The notes below the pieces were generated by a model. It searched no databases, was not told where the DNA came from, and was given only the letters and a program-made list of their open reading frames with translations. A program made the translations under genes and the position numbers. From Chlorobiota bacterium (GTDB taxonomy: Bacteria; Bacteroidota; Bacteroidia; Bacteroidales; Marinilabiliaceae), in NCBI GenBank assembly GCA_013153405.1, contig JAADEM010000141.1, positions 1-45,778 of the forward strand: a stretch of 45,778 nucleotides of DNA, written 5' to 3'. Shown here piece by piece: positions 25,313 to 34,463 of this stretch; the first letter of the stretch is position 1, and every line of letters starts with the position of its first letter.

Positions 25313-26239
25313 ATGAACACAAATTCATATAACCTGGTAGTTATTCTTGGACCAACAGCAAGTGGAAAAACCGGTTTTGCCGCAAGTCTGGCATCGAGCC
25401 TGGACGGTGAAATTATAAGTGCTGATTCACGACAGGTATATAAAGACATGACAATAGGCACAGGAAAAGATTATGACGACTATATCGTAAACGGAAAAAA
25501 AATAAACTATCACTTGATAGACATTGTTGAACCAGGACATAAATACAATCTATTTGAATATCAGCAAGATTTTTTCAAAGCTTTTGAAGAGATTAAAAAC
25601 AAAGGTAAATTCCCCGTGATGTGTGGAGGTTCCGGCCTTTATATTGAATCTGTTCTGAAAAAATACAAACTCATAAACGTTCCAGTAAATCCTGAATTAA
25701 GAAAAAAACTTTCAGGAAAATCACTTGACGAGCTAAGAAAAATTCTTACAAGATTCAAAAAGCTACATAACACAACCGATACAGAAACCATTCCCCGTGC
25801 CATAAGAGCAATTGAGATACAAACATATTATGATGAACATCCTGATATTGACCTTAATCTTCCGGAACTAAATCCTTTAATTACCGGCATAAACATTGAC
25901 AGAGACTCCAGACGTAAAAAAATTACCGAACGGTTAAAAAAACGCCTTAATGAAGGGATGATCGACGAAGTTAAGCAACTTCTAAAAAAACTCACCCCCG
26001 ATGACTTGATTTATTACGGACTGGAGTATAAGTTTGTAACATTGTACCTGACCGGAAAACTCTCATATAATGAAATGTTTGAACAACTGAACACTGCAAT
26101 ACATCAATTCGCAAAACGACAAATGACATGGTTCAGAGGAATGGAAAAAAGAGGCATTAAAATTCACTGGCTTGATGCTTTTGAACCCAATGATATGAAA
26201 ATTAAAAATGTACAAAAGCTCTTACACGAAGAAGGTTAA
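25313..26239 (+). CDS. miaA: tRNA dimethylallyltransferase
   Basis: MiaA (308 aa) adds the isopentenyl group to A37 of tRNAs reading UNN codons, the step before MiaB thiomethylation. It has the P-loop ILGPTASGKT, the catalytic SADSRQVYKDMTIGTGK segment, HLIDIVEPGHKYNLFEY, CGGSGLYIESVL, RAIRAIEI and YYGLEYK. The length is typical. Its product feeds MiaB, encoded 6 kb downstream on the same strand. Upstream is a divergent Yip1-like gene. Confidence 0.97.
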   Translation: MNTNSYNLVVILGPTASGKTGFAASLASSLDGEIISADSRQVYKDMTIGTGKDYDDYIVNGKKINYHLIDIVEPGHKYNLFEYQQDFFKAFEEIKNKGKFPVMCGGSGLYIESVLKKYKLINVPVNPELRKKLSGKSLDELRKILTRFKKLHNTTDTETIPRAIRAIEIQTYYDEHPDIDLNLPELNPLITGINIDRDSRRKKITERLKKRLNEGMIDEVKQLLKKLTPDDLIYYGLEYKFVTLYLTGKLSYNEMFEQLNTAIHQFAKRQMTWFRGMEKRGIKIHWLDAFEPNDMKIKNVQKLLHEEG

Positions 26240-26462
26240 AAAAGCTTACATATTTTACACATTAAACAAAGCGTTCCGCATCTGCAGGCATTCTCCTTTT
26301 ATCTTAAATTACAGAACCTTACTGTAACATTTTTTTTACTTGGTGTAAAAAACCGGTTTTAACAGTATTTAATGAAACCATTGGGCTCTCTTTTCGTAAA
26401 TATATTCTGTTGATACATATTAAACGGGGAAAACAAATAAAAATCTATACGAAAAAATTCGG

Positions 26463-27878
26463 ATGGAAAGTATTGAAGATTACATATTAAGAATTACACG
26501 ACTCGCCAACAGAAACAAAGAACTTAACGAACAGCTTCAGGGACTTGTAGGCAGGTATGAACTTTTACAAAAACAAAACGAAAAGTACCTGAACTTACTT
26601 TCGGAACACTCTTTTGAAGATATTGAGAAACGCTTAAAGGGACTTAAAACAAAAGAGAAACTGAAAAAGTTCAAGATGGTTTCTGTTCTGTTTGCTAATT
26701 TTCATGGGTTTGAAGAATTAAGTTCCCGTAAAGATGCTCAAAAACTTATAGATACTCTCGACGACCTTTATCGTGACTTCGATAAAATCGCAAAAAAATA
26801 CAACATAATTAAAATAAAAACCATTGGTGATTCATTCTTGTTTGCTGCCGGCATGCGTGAGGAAAACAGAACAAATCCGGTTGATATTGTTCGTGCAGCA
26901 CTCGAAATGCAGCATATTGTCAAGAAAAAAATCATAAACGGTGATAAAGAACCTTTCTGGAAAGTAAGCATGGGAATACATACGGGACCAGTATTGGGGA
27001 AATCAACCGGCAAAAAGAAAACACCGTATTCTATTTCCGGAGAAAGTGCAAATATCGCATCACGGATAGGACGTGCGTCAAAACCCGGAGAAATAAACAT
27101 CTCGGTAATGACATATGAGCTTGTAAAAGAGTTTTTCGATTTTGAAACGGCAGGAGCTCTCCCCGTTAAATACAACGGCACTCTGGAAATGTACAAAGTA
27201 AAAGGTATACTTCCGGCACTACAGGCTGATGATAACCCATTGGAAACGAACAAAAATTTTCGAATAAAATACGGATTAATTCAATTTCTGGATATTCAGG
27301 AGGAGATGCTTGATATTTTAGAAAAAAAGCTTCCCCGGAATCTTTATTACCATAATGTTAAACATACAATAGATGTAATTACAGAAGTTGAACTGATAGG
27401 CTGGGCCGAAGGATTAACCGAAGAAGATATTCTGCTTCTGAAACTGGCAGCACTGTTCCATGACAGCGGACATACCATAAGCTATAAAAATCATGAAGAA
27501 TATAGTGCACAGATAGCACGTGACATTCTTACAAATTATAATTATCCGGAAGAGCATATCAATACTGTTTGCCGGTTAATTCTTTCAACAAAGTTTCCGC
27601 CTACACCAAAAGATAAACTGGAACAGGTAATCTGTGATTCCGACCTTGACTATCTGGGGCGCAGTGATTTTATTCCTGTATCAAATATGCTTTACAAAGA
27701 ACTTAAAGAAAATAACATGATTGGCTCCCTGGAAGAGTGGAATATGCTTCAGCTTAATTTCATAAAAAACCATCAGTACTATACCGAAACTGCCAGAAAC
27801 CTGAGAGAGGTAAATAAACAAAATCAGATACAAAGACTACAGGAACTCATAGAAGCTGAAGTTAACAAAGCATCATAA
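26463..27878 (+). CDS. Class III nucleotide cyclase-like domain fused to an HD hydrolase domain
   Basis: The 471-residue protein has a coiled-coil start (about 10-70), a class III adenylate/guanylate cyclase domain (about 72-245) and an HD domain (about 290-420). In the cyclase, VLFANFHGF has Asn79 where the first metal-binding Asp normally sits. The second Asp survives in KTIGDSF (Asp123), Asn197 and Arg201 in ANIASR remain, and GES replaces the usual GD before them. The HD part has YHNVKHT, LFHDSGH (His333-Asp334) and a later Asp (CDSDLD), so metal ligands look intact. It could be a nucleotide phosphodiesterase with a regulatory cyclase-like domain, or a bifunctional enzyme. No membrane segment is seen. 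Confidence 0.88.
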   Translation: MESIEDYILRITRLANRNKELNEQLQGLVGRYELLQKQNEKYLNLLSEHSFEDIEKRLKGLKTKEKLKKFKMVSVLFANFHGFEELSSRKDAQKLIDTLDDLYRDFDKIAKKYNIIKIKTIGDSFLFAAGMREENRTNPVDIVRAALEMQHIVKKKIINGDKEPFWKVSMGIHTGPVLGKSTGKKKTPYSISGESANIASRIGRASKPGEINISVMTYELVKEFFDFETAGALPVKYNGTLEMYKVKGILPALQADDNPLETNKNFRIKYGLIQFLDIQEEMLDILEKKLPRNLYYHNVKHTIDVITEVELIGWAEGLTEEDILLLKLAALFHDSGHTISYKNHEEYSAQIARDILTNYNYPEEHINTVCRLILSTKFPPTPKDKLEQVICDSDLDYLGRSDFIPVSNMLYKELKENNMIGSLEEWNMLQLNFIKNHQYYTETARNLREVNKQNQIQRLQELIEAEVNKAS

Positions 27879-28105
27879 ATTTATTTTTCATGATGCATTA
27901 CCCGAAAAGCTTCACTCTTAACGCATAACGTCATTTTATAATTATACAAAAACAATGAAGTGAACGATTGCAACTACATTGTTTTCCCTATTTTCGTATT
28001 TCCCAACATACCTATCAAGGGCGTGTTTATCATTTAATACAGTCAGTCAATATGTTAAACTTCACTAAATAAACAACAAAATCCCTGTTTTAAATAAAAA
28101 GGAGT

Positions 28106-28113
28106 TACCTTTG
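28106..28113 (+). promoter_or_regulatory. -7 box for the DEAD-box helicase gene
   Basis: TACCTTTG matches TAnnTTTG, 70 bases before the ATG, and gives a leader of about 60 bases. The 305-base gap between the cyclase-HD stop and this gene holds little else: a 7-base inverted repeat GCATCAT/ATGATGC spans the preceding stop (27870-27896). Confidence 0.55.
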
Positions 28114-28123
28114 CGCCCTGAAT

Positions 28124-28183
28124 CCGCAGAATATACTATAATCAATCATTTAATTAAAACTTTATCTGCGGGAATATACTATT
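28124..28183 (+). promoter_or_regulatory. Structured 5' leader of the DEAD-box helicase
   Basis: CCGCAGA (28124-28130) pairs with TCTGCGG (28165-28171) around a 34-base AU-rich loop, ending 12 bases before the ATG. An 11-base direct repeat GAATATACTAT occurs at 28129-28139 and 28172-28182, the second reaching the start codon region. This could be a translational switch. Helicase mRNAs of the CsdA/DeaD type are often cold-controlled, but control here is inference. Confidence 0.45.
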
Positions 28184-29827
28184 ATGCAGAAATTTATTGA
28201 AACCGGCCTGAACAAGGAACTGATACAGGCCATCGAAGAATTAGGATTTGAAGAACCAACCCCGATTCAAAGCAAAACAATCCCCGAACTTTTACAAAAC
28301 GGAAATGATTTAGTGGCACTGGCCCAAACGGGAACTGGCAAAACAGGTGCATTCGGTTTACCTGTAATTCAGCTTATCGACACATCAAACAAAGATGTTC
28401 AGGCACTGGTAATGTGTCCTACCAGAGAACTGTGCCTTCAAATAACCAAAGACATAAAAGCTTACTCCAAGTATAGCAAAGATATTGATGTAACTCCGGT
28501 TTACGGCGGAAGTGATATCAGGACTCAGATTAAAGCCCTGAAAAAAGGCTCTCATATTGTAGTAGGAACTCCGGGACGTCTTAATGACCTTATTAACCGA
28601 AAAGTACTTCACCTCGACAAACTGCGTTGGCTGATACTTGACGAGGCTGATGAAATGCTGAATATGGGATTCAAGGATGACCTTGAAACAATAATTCAAC
28701 AAACACCGGAATCTAGACAAACACTGCTGTTCTCAGCAACTATGCCGGATGCCATTGCCCGAATAGCAAAAAAATATATGCATAACCCGGTTGAACTTCG
28801 TGCCGGCAAAAAGAATTCGGGTGCTGAAAATGTAAAACATGAATTTTATATGGTTCACGCTTCGGACAGGTATAAAGCCCTGAAACGAATTGTGGACGTA
28901 AATCCGAATATTTACGGAATAATATTCTGTAGAACACGACAGGAAACAAAAGACATTGCTGACAGTCTGATAGGTGACGGCTACAATGCTGATGCCCTTC
29001 ATGGTGACCTCACTCAGGCACAACGTGATGTGGTTATGCACCGATTCAGAACAAAACATCTTCAGCTTCTTGTGGCAACCGATGTGGCAGCCCGCGGTAT
29101 CGATGTAACCGAACTGACACATGTAATCAACTACAATCTTCCCGACGATGCTGAAGTTTACATCCACAGAAGCGGCCGAACAGGACGTGCCGGAAAAAGC
29201 GGAACATGTGCATCGATAATTCACACACGTGAATCAAGAAAAATCAGAGAAATAGAAAAACTTCTGAAAAAGCCAATAGAAAGAAAACTTGTTCCAACAG
29301 CTGAAGAGATCACCCAAAAACAACTCTTCCATTTCATCGATAAAATGGAGAATGTAGACATCAGTGAAGACACCATCTCACAGTTTCTTCCGGCTATATA
29401 CAGTAAACTGGCATGGCTCGACAGAGAAGAATTGATAAAAAGGTTTGTAACTCTTGAATTTCAAAGATTTGCCGATTACTACAAAAATGCGCCGGACATT
29501 AACATTTACAAAGAGGAGGAAGCTTATTCCAAAAAAAGGAATCAATTCAGCCGTCTTTTCATAAATGCAGGCAAGGAAGACAAGCTTACTTCACGTGATA
29601 TTATAGATCTTGTAAATAAAAAAGTAAGAGCCAGAGGCATTGAAATTGGCAAAATAGAAATTCTTAAAACATTTTCATTTTTTGAAGTGGACAGTGATTA
29701 CGAACGAGATGTTATAAAAGGACTAAGTAAAGTGCCGTTTAATGGTAAACGCCTGTCGGTTGAACCGGCATCCCCGAAACCCGGAGGACGTGGAAGAAGA
29801 AACAAAGGAAGGCGACGAAGATACTAA
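28184..29827 (+). CDS. DEAD-box RNA helicase with DbpA-like RNA-binding domain
   Basis: The 547-residue DEAD-box helicase has the full motif set in order: Q motif region PTPIQSKTIPELL, motif I AQTGTGKTG, PTREL, TPGRL, motif II LDEADEML, motif III SAT, then ATDVAARGID and HRSGRTGRAG. After about residue 470 a DbpA-type RNA-binding domain follows (LFINAGKEDKLTSRDIIDLV), and a basic tail GRGRRNKGRRRRY closes the protein. It unwinds structured RNA in ribosome assembly or mRNA decay, resembling CsdA/DeaD. It is monocistronic, with its own promoter box, leader and terminator. Confidence 0.96.
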   Translation: MQKFIETGLNKELIQAIEELGFEEPTPIQSKTIPELLQNGNDLVALAQTGTGKTGAFGLPVIQLIDTSNKDVQALVMCPTRELCLQITKDIKAYSKYSKDIDVTPVYGGSDIRTQIKALKKGSHIVVGTPGRLNDLINRKVLHLDKLRWLILDEADEMLNMGFKDDLETIIQQTPESRQTLLFSATMPDAIARIAKKYMHNPVELRAGKKNSGAENVKHEFYMVHASDRYKALKRIVDVNPNIYGIIFCRTRQETKDIADSLIGDGYNADALHGDLTQAQRDVVMHRFRTKHLQLLVATDVAARGIDVTELTHVINYNLPDDAEVYIHRSGRTGRAGKSGTCASIIHTRESRKIREIEKLLKKPIERKLVPTAEEITQKQLFHFIDKMENVDISEDTISQFLPAIYSKLAWLDREELIKRFVTLEFQRFADYYKNAPDINIYKEEEAYSKKRNQFSRLFINAGKEDKLTSRDIIDLVNKKVRARGIEIGKIEILKTFSFFEVDSDYERDVIKGLSKVPFNGKRLSVEPASPKPGGRGRRNKGRRRRY

Positions 29828-29833
29828 CACAAG

Positions 29834-29876
29834 GTATCAGTAATAGTATTTTAAAAGTTATATACCTTACTGATAC
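29834..29876. other. Perfect 10-base inverted repeat after the helicase gene
   Basis: GTATCAGTAA (29834-29843) and TTACTGATAC (29867-29876) form a 10-bp stem with a 23-base loop. No T-run follows. It may protect the 3' end or be part of transcription termination with the next hairpin. Confidence 0.5.
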
Positions 29877-29930
29877 TATTAAACCTTCCGGCTAAGATTA
29901 ATACTAAACCGGAACAATACAAACACATGA

Positions 29931-29966
29931 AGAGCGGACTGATTAAAGTCATCCGCTCTTTTTTTA
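29931..29966 (+). terminator. Intrinsic terminator between helicase and S9 peptidase genes
   Basis: AGAGCGGA pairs with TCCGCTCT, with extra pairing possible inside, followed by seven T. It lies 104 bases after the helicase stop and 64 bases before the peptidase start. Confidence 0.8.
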
Positions 29967-30029
29967 TGTCATTACGGTTTATTACCTTTATAATCAAATA
30001 AGAATTTATGACATTAAAACTTTAATACA

Positions 30030-32114
30030 ATGAAAAAAATAATCTTTTTGTTCCTGTCTGTTGTCATGCTGATATCGTGCAACTGTGATAAGCAAGCAAA
30101 AGAGGCAACATTTGTCAACCGAAACATGAAAGTTGACAGCGACATTATGACACCCGAAGTTCTATGGTCATTCGGTCGTGTTGGCAATGTCTCGGTTTCA
30201 CCCGATGGTAAAACAGTGCTCTTCACCGTATCCTACTCAAAAATAGATGAAGACCGTACCTACACCGACATTTACACTATGCCTGCAGAAGGAGGCGATT
30301 TCACGATGCTTACACACACAAAAGCCAACGAATATCAGGTTGAATGGCATCCTGACGGTAAAACCATCACCTTCCTGGCTGCTTACGACGGAGATGTTCA
30401 GCTTTATGAAATGAGTGCTGACGGCAAAAAACTGAATAAGGTTACAAACGTTAAAGGTGGCATCGACGGATACAAGTACTCACCTGACCTGAAACACATT
30501 CTTTATACTCAAAGGGTAAAACTTGACAAAGATATTCACGATATCTATCCCGACCTTCCACACGCAAATGCACGGATAGAAAATGACCTTATGTACCGCC
30601 ACTGGGACCACTGGCACGATTACAAATACAGCCATATATTTTTCGCATCATATGAGAACGGAAGAATGAAAGGCGAAGGAACCGACATTATGGAAGGTGA
30701 AAGATATGATACTCCACTTGCTCCGTTTGGAGGAATGGAACAGATCTCATGGACACCCGACGGAAAAAAAATTGCCTACACCTGTAAAAAACTGACAGGA
30801 ATGGCATATTCATTCTCTACTAATTCCGATATCTATCTTTATGATCTGAACTCAAAAAAAACAACAAACCTGACCGATGGAATGCCGGGATATGATGTGG
30901 GTCCTGCATTCTCACCCGATGGAAAATATATGGCCTGGGCCAGCATGGCCCGCGACGGTTACGAGTCGGATAAAAACCGTTTGTTTCTAATGGACATGAA
31001 TACCGGAGATAAGAAAGATTGTTTTGCCGGTTTCGACCGAAGCCTTAATACTATGTCGTGGGATCCAACTGGAGACAAAATCTGGTTTACATGTAATAAC
31101 CTTGGAACAGATGAAATATTCAGATATACCCTTGCTGATGATTCAATTAAAAAAATTACCGAAGGAATTCACGATTACAGCGGAGTTTTAGCTGCAGGAG
31201 ATAAACTTATTGCCACACGTACATCAATGAGCTATCCCCGAGAAATTTACTCGGTTGACCCGGAAACAGGAAAAGGAACCAATATATCTAAAATTAACGA
31301 GCCGTTAATGAATCAACTTACAATGGGTAAGGTTGAAAAACGATGGATTAAAACAACTGACAATAAAGATATGTTGGTTTGGGTTATTTATCCTCCCCAC
31401 TTCGATCCAAACAAAAAATACCCGGCTCTTCTTTACTGTCAGGGAGGACCACAAAGTACTGTTAGCCAGTTCTGGAGCATTCGCTGGAATTTCCAGATGA
31501 TGGCTGCAAATGACTATATTGTAGTGGCACCTAACCGTCGAGGCCTGCCGGGCTTCGGCCAGGAATGGAATGAACAGATTAGCGGCGATTACGGAGGTCA
31601 AAACATGAAAGACTACCTGTCAGCTATCGATGCACTTGCCAAAGAACCATTCATAGACAAAAATCGCCTGGGAGCCGTAGGTGCAAGCTATGGCGGATTT
31701 TCAATATACTGGCTTGCCGGCCACCATAACAAACGCTTTAAAGCATTTATCTCACACTGCGGAATATTCAACTTTGAGCAAATGTATTCAACAACTGAAG
31801 AGATGTGGTTTGTAAACTGGGACTTTAAAGGAAACTACTGGGACAAATCGAATAAAGCCGCAATGAAAAGTTATGCCAACTCTCCTCACAAATTTGTAAA
31901 AGAATGGGATACTCCAATATTGGTTATTACAGGGGCCAAGGACTTTCGTATCCCTTACACTCAAAGCATGGGTGCCTTCAACACTGCGATTATGCGGGGA
32001 ATACCGGCACGCTTCCTGTTTTTTCCAGAAGAAAGCCACTGGGTACTTAAGGCTCAAAACGGAATTCTCTGGCAAAGGGAATTCTTTAAATGGCTCGATA
32101 AATGGCTGAAATAA
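30030..32114 (+). CDS. S9 family (prolyl oligopeptidase/acylaminoacyl-type) peptidase, lipoprotein
   Basis: The 694-residue protein has a lipoprotein signal (lipobox MLISC, Cys17), a beta-propeller half with repeated SPDGK-type strands (for example VSPDGKTVLF, WHPDGKTITF and SPDGKYMAW), and a C-terminal alpha/beta hydrolase. The catalytic triad is visible: Ser in GASYGGFS, Asp in ITGAKDFRIPY and His in PEESHWV. S9 enzymes cleave short peptides or N-acylated residues. The lipid anchor puts it in the periplasm or on the surface, probably for peptide feeding. It stands alone, with repeat element 2 starting 40 bases after its stop. Confidence 0.94.
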   Translation: MKKIIFLFLSVVMLISCNCDKQAKEATFVNRNMKVDSDIMTPEVLWSFGRVGNVSVSPDGKTVLFTVSYSKIDEDRTYTDIYTMPAEGGDFTMLTHTKANEYQVEWHPDGKTITFLAAYDGDVQLYEMSADGKKLNKVTNVKGGIDGYKYSPDLKHILYTQRVKLDKDIHDIYPDLPHANARIENDLMYRHWDHWHDYKYSHIFFASYENGRMKGEGTDIMEGERYDTPLAPFGGMEQISWTPDGKKIAYTCKKLTGMAYSFSTNSDIYLYDLNSKKTTNLTDGMPGYDVGPAFSPDGKYMAWASMARDGYESDKNRLFLMDMNTGDKKDCFAGFDRSLNTMSWDPTGDKIWFTCNNLGTDEIFRYTLADDSIKKITEGIHDYSGVLAAGDKLIATRTSMSYPREIYSVDPETGKGTNISKINEPLMNQLTMGKVEKRWIKTTDNKDMLVWVIYPPHFDPNKKYPALLYCQGGPQSTVSQFWSIRWNFQMMAANDYIVVAPNRRGLPGFGQEWNEQISGDYGGQNMKDYLSAIDALAKEPFIDKNRLGAVGASYGGFSIYWLAGHHNKRFKAFISHCGIFNFEQMYSTTEEMWFVNWDFKGNYWDKSNKAAMKSYANSPHKFVKEWDTPILVITGAKDFRIPYTQSMGAFNTAIMRGIPARFLFFPEESHWVLKAQNGILWQREFFKWLDKWLK

Positions 32115-32153
32115 CGAAAGAGCTAAAGCTCTGCTTTTAATTAAATATCTCTT

Positions 32154-32249
32154 GAGGATGTCCTAAAAGTAAAACCTTAACGTCATTTACTCATTATACT
32201 CCAAGAATTTGGGGTGAATTCTCGGAATGACGACTTTTGGGACATCCTC
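32154..32249. repeat. TIR-bounded palindromic element, copy 2
   Basis: The 96-base element runs from GAGGATGTCC to GGACATCCTC, a perfect 10-base terminal inverted repeat. Inner arms are AAAGTAAAACCTTAACGTCATT on the left (start shown in part) and GGAATGACGACTTTT on the right. The middle CCAAG-AA-TTTGG region can form a small hairpin. Its right half matches copy 3 closely, and its left arm matches the reverse complement of the right arm of copy 1. Confidence 0.85.
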
Positions 32250-32366
32250 ATTTTTATGTATAAAAACAGTATCCATAACTATTACAAAATATTAACTGCG
32301 AGCTGGGTAATCAGGGCTTCAGCCCTTTCGTAATCTTTTCATTTTTCATCATTAATAATTAACAAC

Positions 32367-32374
32367 TATCTTTG
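32367..32374 (+). promoter_or_regulatory. -7 box for miaB
   Basis: TATCTTTG matches TAnnTTTG and is 68 bases before the ATG. The bases after the box (TTTGCACCCTGAA) are nearly the same as those of the helicase promoter (TTTGCGCCCTGAA). The 328-base gap between the S9 peptidase and miaB otherwise holds repeat copy 2. Confidence 0.55.
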
Positions 32375-32442
32375 CACCCTGAAAATTAAACATTCAGCCG
32401 GATTACTGTGTTATAACAATCCGGAACTTAAAGTAAAAGAGT

Positions 32443-33828
32443 ATGGGAACTATTGAGAGGCCAGTGGCCGGAGAGATGCAGGAGTTGAAAGACGGTTATC
32501 ACAACATCGACGGAAAAAAGATATACATTGAGACATACGGCTGCCAGATGAACGTAGCCGACAGTGAGGTGGTGGCATCGGTTATGGAAATGGACGGATA
32601 CGGTGTAACCTACACTCCTGATGATGCAGATGCAATTTTCATTAATACCTGTTCGATACGCGACAATGCAGAACAACGCATATTAGGGCGCATTGGTGAA
32701 CTGAAATCTCTAAAGAAAAAAAATAAAAACCTGGTGATCGGCATCATTGGCTGTATGGCTGAAAGAGTAAAAGACAAGCTGTTTGAGAAAGGTGCTGATC
32801 TGGTTGTTGGTCCGGATGCCTATCTTGACCTTCCCCATCTGGTTGCAATGGCTGAAAAAGGTGAAAAAGCCATCAACGTTGAACTATCAACCACTGAAAC
32901 CTATGCTGACATTATACCTTCACGCCTAGGCAAAAATCTCATCTCCGGCTTTGTTTCCATTATGCGCGGATGTAACAATTTCTGTTCGTACTGTATAGTT
33001 CCTTACACACGGGGGCGCGAAAGAAGCCGCGAACCGGAAAGTATTTTCAGGGAGATTGAAGACTTAAGAAAAAGAAAGTTCAGAGAAGTTACGCTACTGG
33101 GACAAAACGTAAACTCCTACAAATGGGAAAAAGACAGTGAAATTGTCACCTTTCCCAAACTTCTGGAGATGACAGCAGAAAGATTCCCCGAAATGAGGAT
33201 TCGGTTTACCACTTCGCATCCTAAGGATATGAGCGATGAAACTCTAAGAACTATCGCAAATCATAAAAATCTTTGTAAGCATATTCATCTGCCGTTACAA
33301 TCGGGAAGCAATGCCGTGCTGAAAAGTATGAACCGTAAATACACAAGGGAATGGTATATGGACAGAATTAAAGCCATAAAGCAGATCATTCCCGAATGTG
33401 GAATTTCAACTGATGTATTTACCGGTTTCCACAACGAAACGGAAGAAGACCACAAACAAACCCTTGAACTTATGGAATGGGCAGGCTTTGATTCCGCCTT
33501 TATGTTTAAATACTCGGAAAGACCTGGAACATATGCAGCCAAACATCTTGAGGATAATGTTCCTGAAGAGGTTAAGAAACGTCGCCTTCAGGAAATAATA
33601 AACCTGCAAAATAGACTTTCGCTCGAAAGCAATAAAAAAGATATAGGAAAAGTTTTTGAGGTTTTAGTTGAAGGTGTTTCCAAAAGATCGAAAGAAGAGT
33701 TGTTTGGCCGTACTTCACAAAATAAAGTGGCAGTTTTCCCGAGAAAGAATTTCAAACTGGGAGATTTTGTAAAGGTTAAGATCACTGATGTAAGCCAGGC
33801 TACATTAAGAGGAGTACCGGTAGATTAA
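32443..33828 (+). CDS. miaB: tRNA-2-methylthio-N6-dimethylallyladenosine synthase
   Basis: MiaB (461 aa) is a radical SAM methylthiotransferase that converts i6A37 to ms2i6A37. It has the N-terminal UPF0004 cluster cysteines (ETYGCQMNVADSE, NTCSIRDNAEQR and GCMAERV), the radical SAM motif MRGCNNFCSYCIVPYTRGRE, and a C-terminal TRAM domain (GRTSQNKVAVF and VKVKITDVSQATLRG). Length and order are standard. It is preceded by its own promoter box. Substrate comes from MiaA encoded in the same window. A minus-strand terminator hairpin follows. Confidence 0.98.
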   Translation: MGTIERPVAGEMQELKDGYHNIDGKKIYIETYGCQMNVADSEVVASVMEMDGYGVTYTPDDADAIFINTCSIRDNAEQRILGRIGELKSLKKKNKNLVIGIIGCMAERVKDKLFEKGADLVVGPDAYLDLPHLVAMAEKGEKAINVELSTTETYADIIPSRLGKNLISGFVSIMRGCNNFCSYCIVPYTRGRERSREPESIFREIEDLRKRKFREVTLLGQNVNSYKWEKDSEIVTFPKLLEMTAERFPEMRIRFTTSHPKDMSDETLRTIANHKNLCKHIHLPLQSGSNAVLKSMNRKYTREWYMDRIKAIKQIIPECGISTDVFTGFHNETEEDHKQTLELMEWAGFDSAFMFKYSERPGTYAAKHLEDNVPEEVKKRRLQEIINLQNRLSLESNKKDIGKVFEVLVEGVSKRSKEELFGRTSQNKVAVFPRKNFKLGDFVKVKITDVSQATLRGVPVD

Positions 33829-33844
33829 AAATAAAGATAAAAAA

Positions 33845-33868
33845 ACCGGGAGAACGTTTTCTCCCGGT
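33845..33868 (-). terminator. Intrinsic terminator of the STAS gene, in the convergent gap with miaB
   Basis: ACCGGGAGAA and TTCTCCCGGT form a perfect 10-bp stem with a four-base loop. Read on the minus strand it is followed by a T-run, so it terminates the STAS gene. On the plus strand no T-run follows. Confidence 0.85.
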
Positions 33869-33877
33869 GTGACCTAA

Positions 33878-34222
33878 TTAAACCATTAACAGGTCTTCAG
33901 AAAAGGGCTTTGGACGATCAACGAAATAGAAATGAGTGTCAAGGTTTTTCATTCTCATAGCTTTAAGTACCTTGTCGCTCACATTGTAAAGGCTAACCTG
34001 ACTATTGTTCATTTCAGAAAGAAGATGACTTGCCATAAGGGCTTTAAGTCCTTCTTCATCCACATTCTCCACTTTTGTCAAATCAACAAACAGGTTAGTA
34101 AATGGCTTTGTCAGTAAATTCAAAACCTCATCTTTGAAACGCTTAGAAGTAGAATTGTCAAGCTTTACATTCTTATCAAATGACAATAAAACCGTATTCT
34201 TAATTTGTTTTATGCGTAACAT
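33878..34222 (-). CDS. STAS-domain protein with Glu at the phosphorylation site
   Basis: The 114-residue protein from ATG 34222 is a single STAS domain, the anti-sigma-factor-antagonist fold. It has the central strand and helix NLFVDLTKVENVDEEGLKAL, then SLYNVSDKVLKAMRMKNLD. The canonical loop is DSSG, where the first Ser is phosphorylated by SpoIIAB/RsbW-type kinases. Here it is DEEG, with Glu in that place, so switching by Ser phosphorylation is unlikely. A longer reading to 34381 adds 53 residues with Cys and His that look unlike the family, so it was rejected. No kinase or PP2C phosphatase partner lies nearby. Confidence 0.78.
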   Translation of the reverse strand: MLRIKQIKNTVLLSFDKNVKLDNSTSKRFKDEVLNLLTKPFTNLFVDLTKVENVDEEGLKALMASHLLSEMNNSQVSLYNVSDKVLKAMRMKNLDTHFYFVDRPKPFSEDLLMV

Positions 34223-34463
34223 GTTTTTATAGTTTTTAGTTCCGCCAATAGTATTGCAACCGCTGTGCCACAATTTTATCATCCTATGTCTCAAGCGTTT
34301 ACAAAATCCAACACCACAGTGCGTTTCCATATTTTGGAATTTTTTCCAACAAAAGCCCGTAATTAGTACTTTAAACGGCATATACTGATATAAACAAGTG
34401 TTAATATTTCAATGTATTTAGAGGGAAAAGTCATATTAATTTCGCAAAATCAATTGTTTCATT

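Noticed and set aside
32443..33828. Radical SAM peptide-modifying enzyme
   Set aside because: The protein has the full MiaB layout with UPF0004 and TRAM domains, so it is a tRNA methylthiotransferase.
33845..33868. Start of a repeat array near the miaB/STAS junction
   Set aside because: It is a single perfect hairpin with a T-run on the minus strand and no repeat copies, so it is a terminator.
34223..34381. N-terminal extension of the STAS protein
   Set aside because: The added 53 residues are Cys/His-rich and unlike any STAS start, and the ATG at 34222 gives the standard domain length.
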